Assembly (NCBI GenBank): GCA_035388825.1
Contig: DAOOQQ010000021.1
Coordinates: 1-63,899, forward strand
DNA from: MWAR01 sp035388825
GTDB taxonomy: Bacteria > Muiribacteriota > Ozemobacteria > Ozemobacterales > Ozemobacteraceae
Length of the DNA: 63,899 bases
Reading direction: 5' to 3'
How positions within the stretch are numbered: position 1 is the stretch's first letter; each line of letters begins with the position of its first letter. Positions 24,600 through 32,119 of the stretch are shown in pieces. The translations under genes and the position numbers were made by a program. The notes under the pieces were generated by a model. That model had not been told where the DNA came from, did no database searches, and saw only the letters and a program-made list of their open reading frames with translations.

Positions 24600-25960
24600 T
24601 TTCCTATGCAGAACCGTTCGAAGATGCGGTCGAGCATCCCCAGGTCGGCCGTTTCGCCGGTGATCCGGCCCATCTGACGAACCGCCTCCTCGATCTCGAG
24701 CGCAAGCATATCTTCATATATTTTTCCAACCCCGTCACGGGCGCGCGTCACGGCCTCGAGAGCCGCCCCAAGCGCCTGGCGCTGCTGGGCGCCGAGGAGC
24801 AGCAGTTCATCCAGAGCATCCAGCCCTGCCTCACGCACGAGTTCGCCAATGATGGCGATCAATTCGGACATCCCGCGGGATTCGGTCGCGGAAATCCGCG
24901 CCACCGGCCACTCGGGGGGAATCGCGGGAAGCTTCACGGCCGCCGGCAGATCCGTCTTGTTCAGCACCGCGATGACCGGCCGACCGGCCTCCTGAAGTTC
25001 ATGGATGATCCTGGTTTCTTCGATGCCGGCATTGACCGAGACGTCGAACACGGCCGCGACGGCGAAGGCCCGTTCGATCGCCCGCCGCGTGCGGCCGATG
25101 CCGAGCTCCTCGATCGGGTCGGCGGCCTCGCGCAGACCGGCGGTGTCGACGAGCCGCACGGGGACGCCATGCAGGGAGATCGACTCCTCGAGCGTGTCGC
25201 GCGTCGTGCCGGGGATCTCGGTGACGATCGCCCGGTCACGGCCGAGCAGGGCATTCATGAGGCTGGATTTTCCGGCATTCGGCGGCCCGGCAATGACGAT
25301 CCGGAGGCCGGCCGCCACCTGGTCCCCATGGCGGGCCGACTCGGCGAATCTCCGCAGATCCGCCTCGGCACTGGTCAGTTCTTTCAGGATGCGTTCCGGA
25401 TCGACATCCTCGATGGCATCCTCGGGAAAATTCAGACCGGCCTCGAGCTGGACAAGAAGGTCGAGAAGCCGCTGCCGGAGAGCTTTCACGCGCCGGGTCG
25501 GGGCTCCGTCGAGCTGGTTCATGGCGACCCGGATCTGGCCGGGGGTCGTGGCATCAAGCAGCCGGGCCGTCGCCTCGACGTCGAGCAGACTCATCTTGCC
25601 GTTCAGAAACGCCCGTCTCGTGAACTCTCCCGGCTCGGCGACCCGGGCACCGGCGGCAAGCACGACGCCGAGCAGACGCGCCAGGACGGCCGGATTGCCG
25701 TGAGCACCGATCTCGGCCAGGTCTTCCCCCGTGTAGGATGCCGGCGCGAGGAAGGTCTGGACGACGACCCGGTCGACGACGAGGCCGTCGGCGGGATCGC
25801 GGATTTCGCCGGCATAGGCGGAAAAAGCCGCGGGGAAAACACGCTTCCCCCGCGGCCTGAAGATCTTCTGCAGAATCGTGCCGGCTTCGGGGCCCGACAC
25901 GCGGATCACGCCAATGGCCGAACGGCCTGGCGGCGTGGCCACGGCTGCGATCGTGTCAAT
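24596..25960 (-). CDS. mnmE: tRNA modification GTPase MnmE, probable ATT start
   Basis: A GTPase that partners MnmG in U34 modification. The N-terminal folate-binding domain begins DTIAAVATPPGRSAIGVIRVSG. The G domain shows GPPNAGKSSLMNALLG (about 224), the K-loop/switch IPGTTRDTLEE, DTAGLR and NKTD. The C-terminal tail RIFERFCIGK carries the family cysteine. No ATG, GTG or TTG lies near the conserved N-terminus. ATT at 25958-25960 overlaps the jag stop and gives 454 residues, the length of E. coli MnmE, with GGAGG 15 bases upstream. The only upstream ATG in frame (26131) would add a 57-residue Pro/Arg-rich shadow of jag. The start choice is inference. Confidence 0.93.
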   Translation of the reverse strand: MDTIAAVATPPGRSAIGVIRVSGPEAGTILQKIFRPRGKRVFPAAFSAYAGEIRDPADGLVVDRVVVQTFLAPASYTGEDLAEIGAHGNPAVLARLLGVVLAAGARVAEPGEFTRRAFLNGKMSLLDVEATARLLDATTPGQIRVAMNQLDGAPTRRVKALRQRLLDLLVQLEAGLNFPEDAIEDVDPERILKELTSAEADLRRFAESARHGDQVAAGLRIVIAGPPNAGKSSLMNALLGRDRAIVTEIPGTTRDTLEESISLHGVPVRLVDTAGLREAADPIEELGIGRTRRAIERAFAVAAVFDVSVNAGIEETRIIHELQEAGRPVIAVLNKTDLPAAVKLPAIPPEWPVARISATESRGMSELIAIIGELVREAGLDALDELLLLGAQQRQALGAALEAVTRARDGVGKIYEDMLALEIEEAVRQMGRITGETADLGMLDRIFERFCIGK

Positions 25961-26972
25961 CTTCGTCGGAAAAGTCCTCCATGAACATCGGGACGGAGGT
26001 GCTCTTCGGCTCGGTCGCCGGCTCTCCGGCGGGCCGCTGGGGCCGGTCGCCGCCGCGGTTTCCGCGGTATCCGCCGCCCGAGCGGGGCCGGCGGGGCGGC
26101 ATCGGATCGCCGGCGGGCCGGGTCGGGGCAATCACGACACGGCGCATCGGCTCGGTGCCCTTGGAGAAGGTTTCGATGCCGTTGCGGTCTTTCAGGGCGA
26201 GGTGGATCGTGCGGCGGTCGAGGGTCGACATCGGCTCGAGTTCGACCTGGCGGCCGGAGTCGATGACCTTGTGGTACATGCGGTTGGCGAGCTGAACGAG
26301 GCCCTTGTGCCGCTTCTCGCGGTAGCCCTCGACGTCGATGACGAGCTTCGCGCGGCCTTCCCGGCCCTTGTTGGCGATGATGTTCACGATGTACTGGATG
26401 GCATCGAGCGTCCGGCCGTGCTTGCCGATCAGCTGCGATACGTTGGTTCCGGCGGCATCGACGGTCCAGACCCCGTCGGCGACGCGGTCGACCAGCTCGA
26501 CATCCGTGACGCCGACGAAGCCGGCGACATGGGTCACGATCTGGTGGACGGTGTCGTGCATCGGGTGATCGGTTCCCAGGGGGGCCTGTTTGCCGCCATG
26601 GCCCGGGGCGACGTCGGATTCGGCATCCTCGAAGTCGTATTCGTCCCCTTCTTCAGCCGCAGGGGTCGGAGCAGCTGCAACCGCGGGCCTCTCGGGACGA
26701 GCCGGCCGCCGGGGGGCGGGCGCCGGGGCAGGCGCCACCGCGGGCTGGGGAGCCGGGGCGATGGGGCGCGGCTCGGCGGGGGCGGCGGACACCTTGGGTT
26801 CGATTGCGAACCGCATGCGGATCTCGGGGTTCCCGACGGCGGCGAACAGGCCGCGCGGCGGCGCTGCAAGCACTTCACGCCCGGTGATCGTCTCGTTCGG
26901 CTTGAGCTCGCGCTCGATCAGCTGGATCGCTTCGTCTTCCGTTCGTGCCGTGATCTCGATGAATCGTTTCAT
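25956..26972 (-). CDS. jag: Jag/KhpB RNA-binding protein
   Basis: A 338-residue RNA-binding protein. The Jag_N domain (MKRFIEITARTEDEAIQLIE to about 55) is followed by an Ala/Pro-rich linker (about 60-175). A KH domain then spans about 170-255 (with LIGKHGRTLDAIQYIVNI), and an R3H domain covers about 255-315 (LANRMYHKVIDSGRQVELEPM, HLALKDRNGIETFSKG). The tail is Arg/Gly-rich (GGGYRGNRGGDRPQRP). The family acts in RNA regulation and cell-envelope growth and is typically coded next to yidC. It overlaps the yidC stop by four bases, and its own stop overlaps the proposed mnmE start. Confidence 0.94.
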   Translation of the reverse strand: MKRFIEITARTEDEAIQLIERELKPNETITGREVLAAPPRGLFAAVGNPEIRMRFAIEPKVSAAPAEPRPIAPAPQPAVAPAPAPAPRRPARPERPAVAAAPTPAAEEGDEYDFEDAESDVAPGHGGKQAPLGTDHPMHDTVHQIVTHVAGFVGVTDVELVDRVADGVWTVDAAGTNVSQLIGKHGRTLDAIQYIVNIIANKGREGRAKLVIDVEGYREKRHKGLVQLANRMYHKVIDSGRQVELEPMSTLDRRTIHLALKDRNGIETFSKGTEPMRRVVIAPTRPAGDPMPPRRPRSGGGYRGNRGGDRPQRPAGEPATEPKSTSVPMFMEDFSDED

Positions 26973-28573
26973 GGGGTGATTTTCTCCTTCGCGGCCGACA
27001 TGATTCTGTTGGCCTGGATCTGCTGGATGATGCCGATGACGCTGCTCGTGAACCAGTATACCAGAAGCCCGGCGGGCAGCGACCAGGTGATGACGAACAT
27101 GAACATCGGCATGAACGCCATCATCTGCTGCTGCTGCGGATCCATGTTGCTGGTTCCCTGCTGGTAATACATCAGGGCCGCGATCGCGATCGGCAGGATG
27201 AGATACGGGTCGGCCTTCGACAGATCCGCCATCCAGAGGAACGGCATCTTGCGAAGTTCGACCGCAATATTTATCGTATTATATAGCGCAATCAATATCG
27301 GCAACTGGAGAAGCATCGGCAGACAGCCGCCGAGGGGGTTCACATTGTGTTTCTGGTAGAGCTTGAGCACTTCCTCGTTGAACTTCTGGGGATCGTCGCG
27401 ATGCCGGTCTTTCAGGTCCTGGACCAGGGGCTGGAGCTTCTGGACCTGGGCCATCGACTTGGTCGACTTGAGGGTCAGCGGATACAGGATCAGCCGCACG
27501 ACGATGGTGAGGAACACGATCGAGAGGCCGAAGTTCGGATAGATCGCGTTGAAGAACTGGAGGATGCGCAGAAGCAGGGTGCTGAGGAAGCCGTAATCCG
27601 TGACGGCATCGCGCTTGATGGCGAGCAGCTCGTCGAGCAGTTTGGGTCCGAAATACACCTGGAAGGAGAAGGTCTTCCCTTCCTGGGGTTTGAGGGTGAA
27701 CGCGGGGATCGCAGCCGAGACCAGCTCGCCTTTGAATTCGCGCTTGCGGGAATCGTCGGATTTGACCGGGAATCCCGTTGCAGCCAGCTTCACGGGCTGT
27801 TTCGCGTCGAGCAGCATGCAGAAATATGTGGTTTTGAGACCCACACCGGTATACCCGCCGGCGACAGTTTTCTGCATGAACGTCTCGGGAGAGTCGTATG
27901 TTTCATGGGTGTCCGGCTTGAGCGCAAGAACCGAAGAGGGGTTGAACGGATCGAGGAACAGGCCGGGACCATAACTGACGGTCAGGCCATTCTGCCGCCC
28001 ATCGGCCACCTCGATGAGCTGGGAACCGAGATTCGTGAGCAGATAGGCGACTTCGAAGGCATACCCCGTGGTGCTGAAGGTATACTGTTTGACCAGCCCG
28101 ACACCGCCAGCCTGGGAGCCGGGAACGACATTGTTGTAGGTCGCCTTGATGACGAGGCGATCGGCGGTTTTTTCGGCAACGGCGATGGTATAGCCGCGCG
28201 TATTCATCGACTCGGCGCCGATCGTCGCCGAGAACGGCGCGATCGTTCCCGTGGCGAACGGATACCCGGCATCCATCAGGATCGGCGGGAACAGATTTTC
28301 CTCGTAATTCACGCCCTTGAGATAGTAGACCGAGATATCCCCCGTCCGACTGGAGAGAATGATGCGAAGGCGCCGGGTCTCGATGGTGGCGTCACCAAGG
28401 CCGTCACGATCGACATCGGCCAGGGAAACGGTCGCCGGCTGGCCGGATGGCGTCTGCTGGGCGACAAGTTCTCCGGCGGAGACGAACAATGCGATGATGA
28501 CAAGGATGAAAAGGAGAACCGACGGACGGGGGCGCAACGCCGAGGTTGCAAAGCAGGTGGCGGTCGATGTCAC
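26969..28573 (-). CDS. yidC: Membrane protein insertase YidC
   Basis: A 534-residue insertase that folds proteins into the inner membrane, alone or with SecYEG. It has an N-terminal anchor (about 12-38), a large periplasmic beta-domain (about 55-330) and a C-terminal 60KD_IMP core. In the core, IVVRLILYPLTLKSTKSMAQVQKLQPLV is spread over about 362-390, with PLGGCLPMLLQLPILIALYN near 417 and the last two membrane segments before the end. The long periplasmic domain is of the Gram-negative type. An AT-rich stretch of rare codons (27262-27300) falls in a core membrane segment. It is coupled to jag. Confidence 0.96.
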   Translation of the reverse strand: MTSTATCFATSALRPRPSVLLFILVIIALFVSAGELVAQQTPSGQPATVSLADVDRDGLGDATIETRRLRIILSSRTGDISVYYLKGVNYEENLFPPILMDAGYPFATGTIAPFSATIGAESMNTRGYTIAVAEKTADRLVIKATYNNVVPGSQAGGVGLVKQYTFSTTGYAFEVAYLLTNLGSQLIEVADGRQNGLTVSYGPGLFLDPFNPSSVLALKPDTHETYDSPETFMQKTVAGGYTGVGLKTTYFCMLLDAKQPVKLAATGFPVKSDDSRKREFKGELVSAAIPAFTLKPQEGKTFSFQVYFGPKLLDELLAIKRDAVTDYGFLSTLLLRILQFFNAIYPNFGLSIVFLTIVVRLILYPLTLKSTKSMAQVQKLQPLVQDLKDRHRDDPQKFNEEVLKLYQKHNVNPLGGCLPMLLQLPILIALYNTINIAVELRKMPFLWMADLSKADPYLILPIAIAALMYYQQGTSNMDPQQQQMMAFMPMFMFVITWSLPAGLLVYWFTSSVIGIIQQIQANRIMSAAKEKITP

Positions 28574-28623
28574 GGGGCAGCCTCCGGGGAAATCAGGGAT
28601 GGTGTAGATGGCTGGTCGGAAAA

Positions 28624-28872
28624 TTACGGTACAGGATCAAATCCTCCGGGAGAAAAGGGATTACACCGGAGGATTCGGTACAAGCCAAGCGCCCAGCCTT
28701 TCAGGAAGCCGTATCGCTCGATCGCCGCGAAGGTGAAACGCGAGCAGGTCGGTTCAAATCGGCAGTGGGTTCCCATGATGGGAGAAAGCCAGCGCTGATA
28801 CAGGCGGATGAAAGCGAGGCTGCCGCGCACGGCGACATTCCGCCGCGTCGGCTCAGCGTGCGACGGCATCAT
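28624..28872 (-). CDS. yidD: Membrane protein insertion efficiency factor YidD
   Basis: An 82-residue protein with the YidD pattern: LAFIRLYQRWLSPIMGTHCR, then FEPTCSRFTFAAIERYGF, ending RCNPFSPGGFDPVP. It assists YidC-dependent insertion and always sits between rnpA and yidC in this cluster. It overlaps the rnpA 3' end by 20 bases. Confidence 0.95.
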   Translation of the reverse strand: MMPSHAEPTRRNVAVRGSLAFIRLYQRWLSPIMGTHCRFEPTCSRFTFAAIERYGFLKGWALGLYRILRCNPFSPGGFDPVP

Positions 28873-29230
28873 GGGGAGCCGCGGCAGTGGCCGCCTCGCG
28901 CTGGATACGCTTCAATGCCCATCCGATGATGGAGCAGATCTCGGCATACCCGAGGCCACCGCAGGAGCGGGAAAGGCAGATGATCATCTCGACGCCCGGC
29001 GAGCGTTCTTCTGACAGGCGCAGCGCCTCCTTGAGCCGCCGTCGGAACGCATTCCGCTCGACGGCGATGCCGAAACGGCGCGGCGCCGAGATTCCATACC
29101 GAAAAACCTCTTCTGAGGTCAGCCGGTAGTAGAATCCCAGGCCGAGCCTGAAAAAACGACGCCCGCCCGTGAAAACCCGATCGAAATCCGCCCGGGTTCG
29201 TAACGTGCAAAACGTCCGGCGAGGAGACAC
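28853..29230 (-). CDS. rnpA: Ribonuclease P protein component
   Basis: A 125-residue basic protein subunit of RNase P, which matures tRNA 5' ends. The family block AVERNAFRRRLKEALRL (the RNR-type motif with NAFRRRLKE) lies at about 58-74. The N-terminal LRTRADFDRVFTGGRRF matches the usual L....F..v...G. The start is GTG at 29230, 15 bases after the rpmH stop; no ATG fits. The RNA subunit (rnpB) is not in the window. Confidence 0.95.
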   Translation of the reverse strand: MSPRRTFCTLRTRADFDRVFTGGRRFFRLGLGFYYRLTSEEVFRYGISAPRRFGIAVERNAFRRRLKEALRLSEERSPGVEMIICLSRSCGGLGYAEICSIIGWALKRIQREAATAAAPHDAVAR

Positions 29231-29245
29231 CCCGCGCTCAGGGGA

Positions 29246-29380
29246 TCAGAGGCAAACGCGCTTGCGGCCGATGAGGCGGCGGCGCTTGAGAACCTTGCGA
29301 CCGGAAACCGTCGCGGCCCGCTTGCGATATCCGTGGGTCTTCTGGCGCTTGCGTTTATTGGGGTTATACGTGAAGCTCAT
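29246..29380 (-). CDS. rpmH: 50S ribosomal protein L34
   Basis: A 44-residue, very basic protein that begins MSFTYNPNKRKRQKTHGYRK and ends RRRLIGRKRVCL, the canonical L34 pattern with a slightly unusual Cys near the end. GGAG lies seven bases before the ATG. It is the first gene of the long rpmH-rnpA-yidD-yidC-jag-mnmE-mnmG-HEAT-mnmG-rsmG run, behind a near-consensus promoter. In many bacteria dnaA and oriC lie on the other side of rpmH, but here Tad genes do. Confidence 0.97.
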   Translation of the reverse strand: MSFTYNPNKRKRQKTHGYRKRAATVSGRKVLKRRRLIGRKRVCL

Positions 29381-29418
29381 TGGTCGTCTCCTTCAAAATA
29401 ACCGAAGTGGAAAGTTGT

Positions 29419-29447
29419 AATATATACCACCTCGGTACACCTGTCAA
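29419..29447 (-). promoter_or_regulatory. Near-consensus sigma70-type promoter for rpmH operon
   Basis: On the minus strand TTGACA (29442-29447), a 17-base spacer and TATATT (29419-29424) lie about 40 bases before the rpmH start. It is among the best promoter matches in the window, as expected for ribosomal-protein and RNase P genes. Confidence 0.85.
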
Positions 29448-29567
29448 CTCCCGAGTTGCGGAGAAAGCGAGGGAAGCGCCCACCGGCGCATCATCAAGAA
29501 CGTCATTCTTCACCCCGCGGCGCGGTAAAATAACCTCACCCGAGGTATCTGCGCGTCCATTTCCGAC

Positions 29568-29626
29568 AGGCCGGTTGTACCGTGGGTAGAAAATCCCCTT
29601 ACCGGGAGGCAGGATTCCCCGGCCTA
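29568..29626. ncRNA. Possible structured RNA element
   Basis: AGGCCGG (29568-29574) pairs perfectly with CCGGCCT (29620-29626), enclosing about 45 bases that contain further complementary GGG/CCC segments. It could be a leader, a small RNA or a terminator-like fold. No known riboswitch class is recognised. Confidence 0.25.
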
Positions 29627-29734
29627 AGGACAAATCGCGTCTCATGAGGCTTCACTGGTCTTTTCCCTGCAACATCAGAGCTACACGATGGGAACAGGGG
29701 CGAGGGGCTCTCTGGCAAGATGTGAAGATCTTTG

Positions 29735-29749
29735 GGCATGGGATTTGCA
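29735..29749 (+). promoter_or_regulatory. Candidate sigma54-type promoter for the tad locus
   Basis: GGCA at 29735-29738 and TTGCA at 29745-29749 keep the GG-N10-GC spacing of -24/-12 promoters (consensus TGGCAC-N5-TTGCA). It lies about 120 bases before the first TadE-like gene. No sigma54 or enhancer-binding protein gene is in the window. Confidence 0.35.
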
Positions 29750-29866
29750 TTTCATGTTGTGATACAGTTTCGTTCAGAGTAGCAGAAAGAAGATGTCTGT
29801 CATGAAGAGTTGATCGAGACCGGTGGTTCGATCACCAAACATACCGGGGCTGAAGAGGTGCAAACC

Positions 29867-30373
29867 ATGAACAAGAAGATCAGAAACGATGGGCAGGCGA
29901 TGGTGGAGCTTTGTCTTGTCCTCCCATTGCTTCTCCTCATTTTTCTCGGGGGAATCGTTGACTTCGGGTATGTGTTCTACAACTACATCACCCTTCAGCA
30001 GCTCTGCAACGATACGGCGATGTTCGCTGCCAGCCCGTATGTCCCCATCACCCCCGACAATGCCTCCGGCACGAGCGATATCGGCCAGTCCGATCAGGCG
30101 GTCAAAGACTTCGTTGCCGCTCATAAACCCCCCGCCTGGGAAATGACCGAAGGATCGTCCACCACCCACAACAAGCTGACGGTCACCCTCCCTCCGATCT
30201 ACAAAACGTCGGATGGGCTCGCGAATATCCGCAGAGTCACCCTCTTCTATCGCTCCCCGTTCATCACCCCTTTCTGGCAGACGATCGCCAAGGTTACCAA
30301 CTGGAAGGAAGGCATTCCCCTTACCACGTCGGTTGCATTCCAGATTCCAAGGAACTTGTGGGGGAGTTATTGA
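29867..30373 (+). CDS. TadE-like pilus protein
   Basis: A 168-residue protein with the TadE N-terminal signature GQAMVELCLVLPLLLLIF at about 9-26, a single membrane segment with a conserved Glu. Small and polar residues follow in the extracytoplasmic part. TadE-family pseudopilins are processed by the TadV/prepilin-type peptidase and assist Flp pilus assembly. The ATG at 29867 follows GAGG by eight bases; the frame is open further upstream but without a site. It is the first of three related genes and is followed after one base by the next. Confidence 0.85.
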   Translation: MNKKIRNDGQAMVELCLVLPLLLLIFLGGIVDFGYVFYNYITLQQLCNDTAMFAASPYVPITPDNASGTSDIGQSDQAVKDFVAAHKPPAWEMTEGSSTTHNKLTVTLPPIYKTSDGLANIRRVTLFYRSPFITPFWQTIAKVTNWKEGIPLTTSVAFQIPRNLWGSY

Positions 30374-30374
30374 T

Positions 30375-30818
30375 ATGTCAGTGCGCACAAAGCGGTATTC
30401 CGGCCAGGCTCTCGTCGAAATGGCCCTCATCATGCCGTTTCTGGTCATGATTTTCATCGGTATCGTCGACTGTGCCAGGGCCTTCCACTGCTGGTCAACG
30501 ATCAATCACATGTGCATCGAGGCAGCCCGTACAGCCTCTCAACGAAAGAACTTCCGCGTCATCCCCAACTTTTTCGGACCGGATACGCATGAGTCCCTCA
30601 CCACGACGCGGCAGGCGTTCTATCGCTACATCTCCCCGATGACCGCCTCGGAATCCATTACCGTCAACTTCACGGGCGTCGGCCAGGCTACCGACACGGT
30701 CACGATCACCTGCACCTACCGCTTCAAACCCTGGTTCCCGGGCCTTTCCCGACTGATCGGAAAAAGCAGTGACGGGACGCTCACCCTTCACGGGAATGCC
30801 GTCCAGCGAAAGGAGTGA
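30375..30818 (+). CDS. TadE/TadF-like pilus protein
   Basis: A 147-residue protein of the same family as its upstream neighbour. GQALVEMALIMPFLVMIF at about 10-27 is the TadE-type membrane signature, followed by a polar extracytoplasmic region with cysteines at about 35, 48 and 114. The two genes lie one base apart and probably arose by duplication. It is expected to act as a minor pseudopilin in the Tad/Flp system. TadE and TadF cannot be separated by sight. Confidence 0.83.
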   Translation: MSVRTKRYSGQALVEMALIMPFLVMIFIGIVDCARAFHCWSTINHMCIEAARTASQRKNFRVIPNFFGPDTHESLTTTRQAFYRYISPMTASESITVNFTGVGQATDTVTITCTYRFKPWFPGLSRLIGKSSDGTLTLHGNAVQRKE

Positions 30819-30822
30819 CCCC

Positions 30823-31911
30823 ATGAGAACGGAGAGAAGATCTAATCAGCGGCTCGGCAGTGTTCTCATCGGCACGGCCGTGGGCATGCTGTTTTTGGTG
30901 GGCATGCTGGCCCTGGTCATCGACATCTCCTGGCTGTACTACCAGAAAATCCGCATCAATAGCGCCGTCAACGCAGCCTGGCGGGCCGGAATGGACGAGA
31001 TCATCATGTCCGCCAACAACGGGAAGTCCGTCTCCGAAGCGAACGTCATCCAACGTGCCAAAAACGTCTACGCCCAAAACGGCTTCGATCCCCAGAGCCT
31101 CCAGGTTACCTTTCCCACTGAGTATCATGGTCGAGGGCTGAGAACGTATGGCATCACGAAGCCTCCCCTGTTTTTCGCCAACTTCGTCACCCGTGATCGA
31201 AAGACGGGGGAGCCAATGCCTCATTCGGTCGACGCCCTTCGCACGGGCCTGGGGGGTGAAGGCATGATTCCGCTCTGCCTGGTTCCGGGCGACATCAAGT
31301 TCGGGAGCAAAGAGACAGGCAAAGACAACAAAGGAAATCCCATCTATCAAACGGGATACTGGTACAACCCTTTCGATTATCATGACTTCGATACGGACCA
31401 AGGCTATGTCGCCTCGGAAGAGTATATTCTGAAGCTGGGGCCCCAGAAAACGAACGTCGCCTCGGCACCTCCCGTTCCGAACGACTACAACATTTTCGTC
31501 ACCGGGGGAGGCAACTCGAACGAGGGCTCTCTCGACCTCGGTGGCCAGGGCGCCGCGAACTGGCTGGAAAACATGCTGTATGGGTATGCCGGCAGCCTGA
31601 GTGTCGGCGACTACGTGAACACGGCGCAGGGCGAGGTCACCAACAAGACGATCGAAGGACGCGAGTATCGTGCCGCTCTCGGCGACATGGTCACCGTCCC
31701 CATCATCAAGGTCGTGGGAGAAGACACGCTTCTCTACAACACGGGTGGCAGCAAGACCCTCGTCATCGTCGGATTCGCCCGGGTCGTCATCTCCTCGATC
31801 GAGGAGACGGATTACGACGTCGATCTCGGCCAGTATACCAAAACCCAGATCCGGGGCAGGTTCGTCGATTACCTCGTGAGACCGACGAAAGACACCCTGG
31901 AGTTGAACTGA
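30823..31911 (+). CDS. TadG-like Tad-locus protein
   Basis: A 362-residue protein with one N-terminal membrane segment (about 13-38, GTAVGMLFLVGMLALVIDIS). The TadG-type sequence DISWLYYQKIRINSAVNAAW follows it (consensus D.g.lY..r..lq.aaDaAa). A large soluble domain of unknown fold covers the rest, including Gly-rich and Asn-rich loops and a C-terminal beta-like stretch. GGAG precedes the start (AAGGAGTGACCCC). It sits with two TadE-like genes, and a strong hairpin follows its stop. Confidence 0.82.
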   Translation: MRTERRSNQRLGSVLIGTAVGMLFLVGMLALVIDISWLYYQKIRINSAVNAAWRAGMDEIIMSANNGKSVSEANVIQRAKNVYAQNGFDPQSLQVTFPTEYHGRGLRTYGITKPPLFFANFVTRDRKTGEPMPHSVDALRTGLGGEGMIPLCLVPGDIKFGSKETGKDNKGNPIYQTGYWYNPFDYHDFDTDQGYVASEEYILKLGPQKTNVASAPPVPNDYNIFVTGGGNSNEGSLDLGGQGAANWLENMLYGYAGSLSVGDYVNTAQGEVTNKTIEGREYRAALGDMVTVPIIKVVGEDTLLYNTGGSKTLVIVGFARVVISSIEETDYDVDLGQYTKTQIRGRFVDYLVRPTKDTLELN

Positions 31912-31930
31912 ACCGCTGCTTCTTTTCTTC

Positions 31931-31962
31931 GAGAGCGGGAGGAAAAAATCCCTCCCGCTCTC
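31931..31962 (+). terminator. Strong 12-bp hairpin after tadG-like gene
   Basis: GAGAGCGGGAGG (31931-31942) pairs with CCTCCCGCTCTC (31951-31962) around an A-rich 8-base loop. No clear T-run follows on the plus strand, so it may be a processing or attenuation site as much as a terminator between the TadE/G genes and cpaB. Confidence 0.6.
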
Positions 31963-31980
31963 CTCATGAAAAAATAGTAC

Positions 31981-32009
31981 TTGCCGAAAGAGGGCATAGT
32001 ACATATATT
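31981..32009 (+). promoter_or_regulatory. Candidate upstream promoter P1 for cpaB-cpaC
   Basis: TTGCCG (31981-31986), 17 bases, TATATT (32004-32009). A GTACAT hexamer overlaps the -10 region. Confidence 0.45.
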
Positions 32010-32053
32010 ATCTCTTTTTGAGAGGACGTCGGGTGTACATTCGACCGCTGAGG

Positions 32054-32082
32054 TTGCAGTACATCTGACCCTATGGTATAGT
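32054..32082 (+). promoter_or_regulatory. Promoter P2 for cpaB-cpaC
   Basis: TTGCAG (32054-32059), 17 bases, TATAGT (32077-32082), about 38 bases before the cpaB start. GTACAT copies at 31999, 32035 and 32059 surround both promoters at intervals of 36 and 24 bases and might be operator elements. Confidence 0.6.
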
Positions 32083-32119
32083 CCCGCTTCTAGCCCACCG
32101 GGGAGGAGGATCTCGTGTC

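Larger units (their letters stand above)
29448..29866. other. Long gene-free intergenic region between rpmH and the tad genes
   Basis: The rpmH-tadE gap is about 490 bases and has no credible gene. Besides the rpmH promoter it holds a GC-rich fold at 29568-29626 and a possible sigma54-type element at 29735-29749. A short hairpin, GGTGGT-TCG-ATCACC, lies just before the tadE gene, with its GAGG ribosome site after it. I found no clear DnaA boxes (TTATCCACA-like), so there is no support for an origin. Confidence 0.5.

Noticed and set aside
25961..26131. 57-residue N-terminal extension of MnmE from ATG 26131
   Set aside because: The sequence is a Pro/Arg/Ala-rich shadow of jag's R3H-tail region and has no counterpart in MnmE proteins.
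29600..29635. GGCCTAAGG resembling part of a c-di-GMP-I riboswitch
   Set aside because: The preceding GACGCAAAGCC-type core and the receptor hairpins are missing, so the match is likely chance.
29820..29840. GGTTCGATC resembling a tRNA T-arm before the tadE gene
   Set aside because: The five-base stem of a T-arm does not form and no cloverleaf can be drawn; a simple short hairpin explains it.
29381..29866. Possible replication origin beside rpmH
   Set aside because: dnaA is absent, no TTATCCACA-like boxes were found, and no AT-rich unwinding region is evident.
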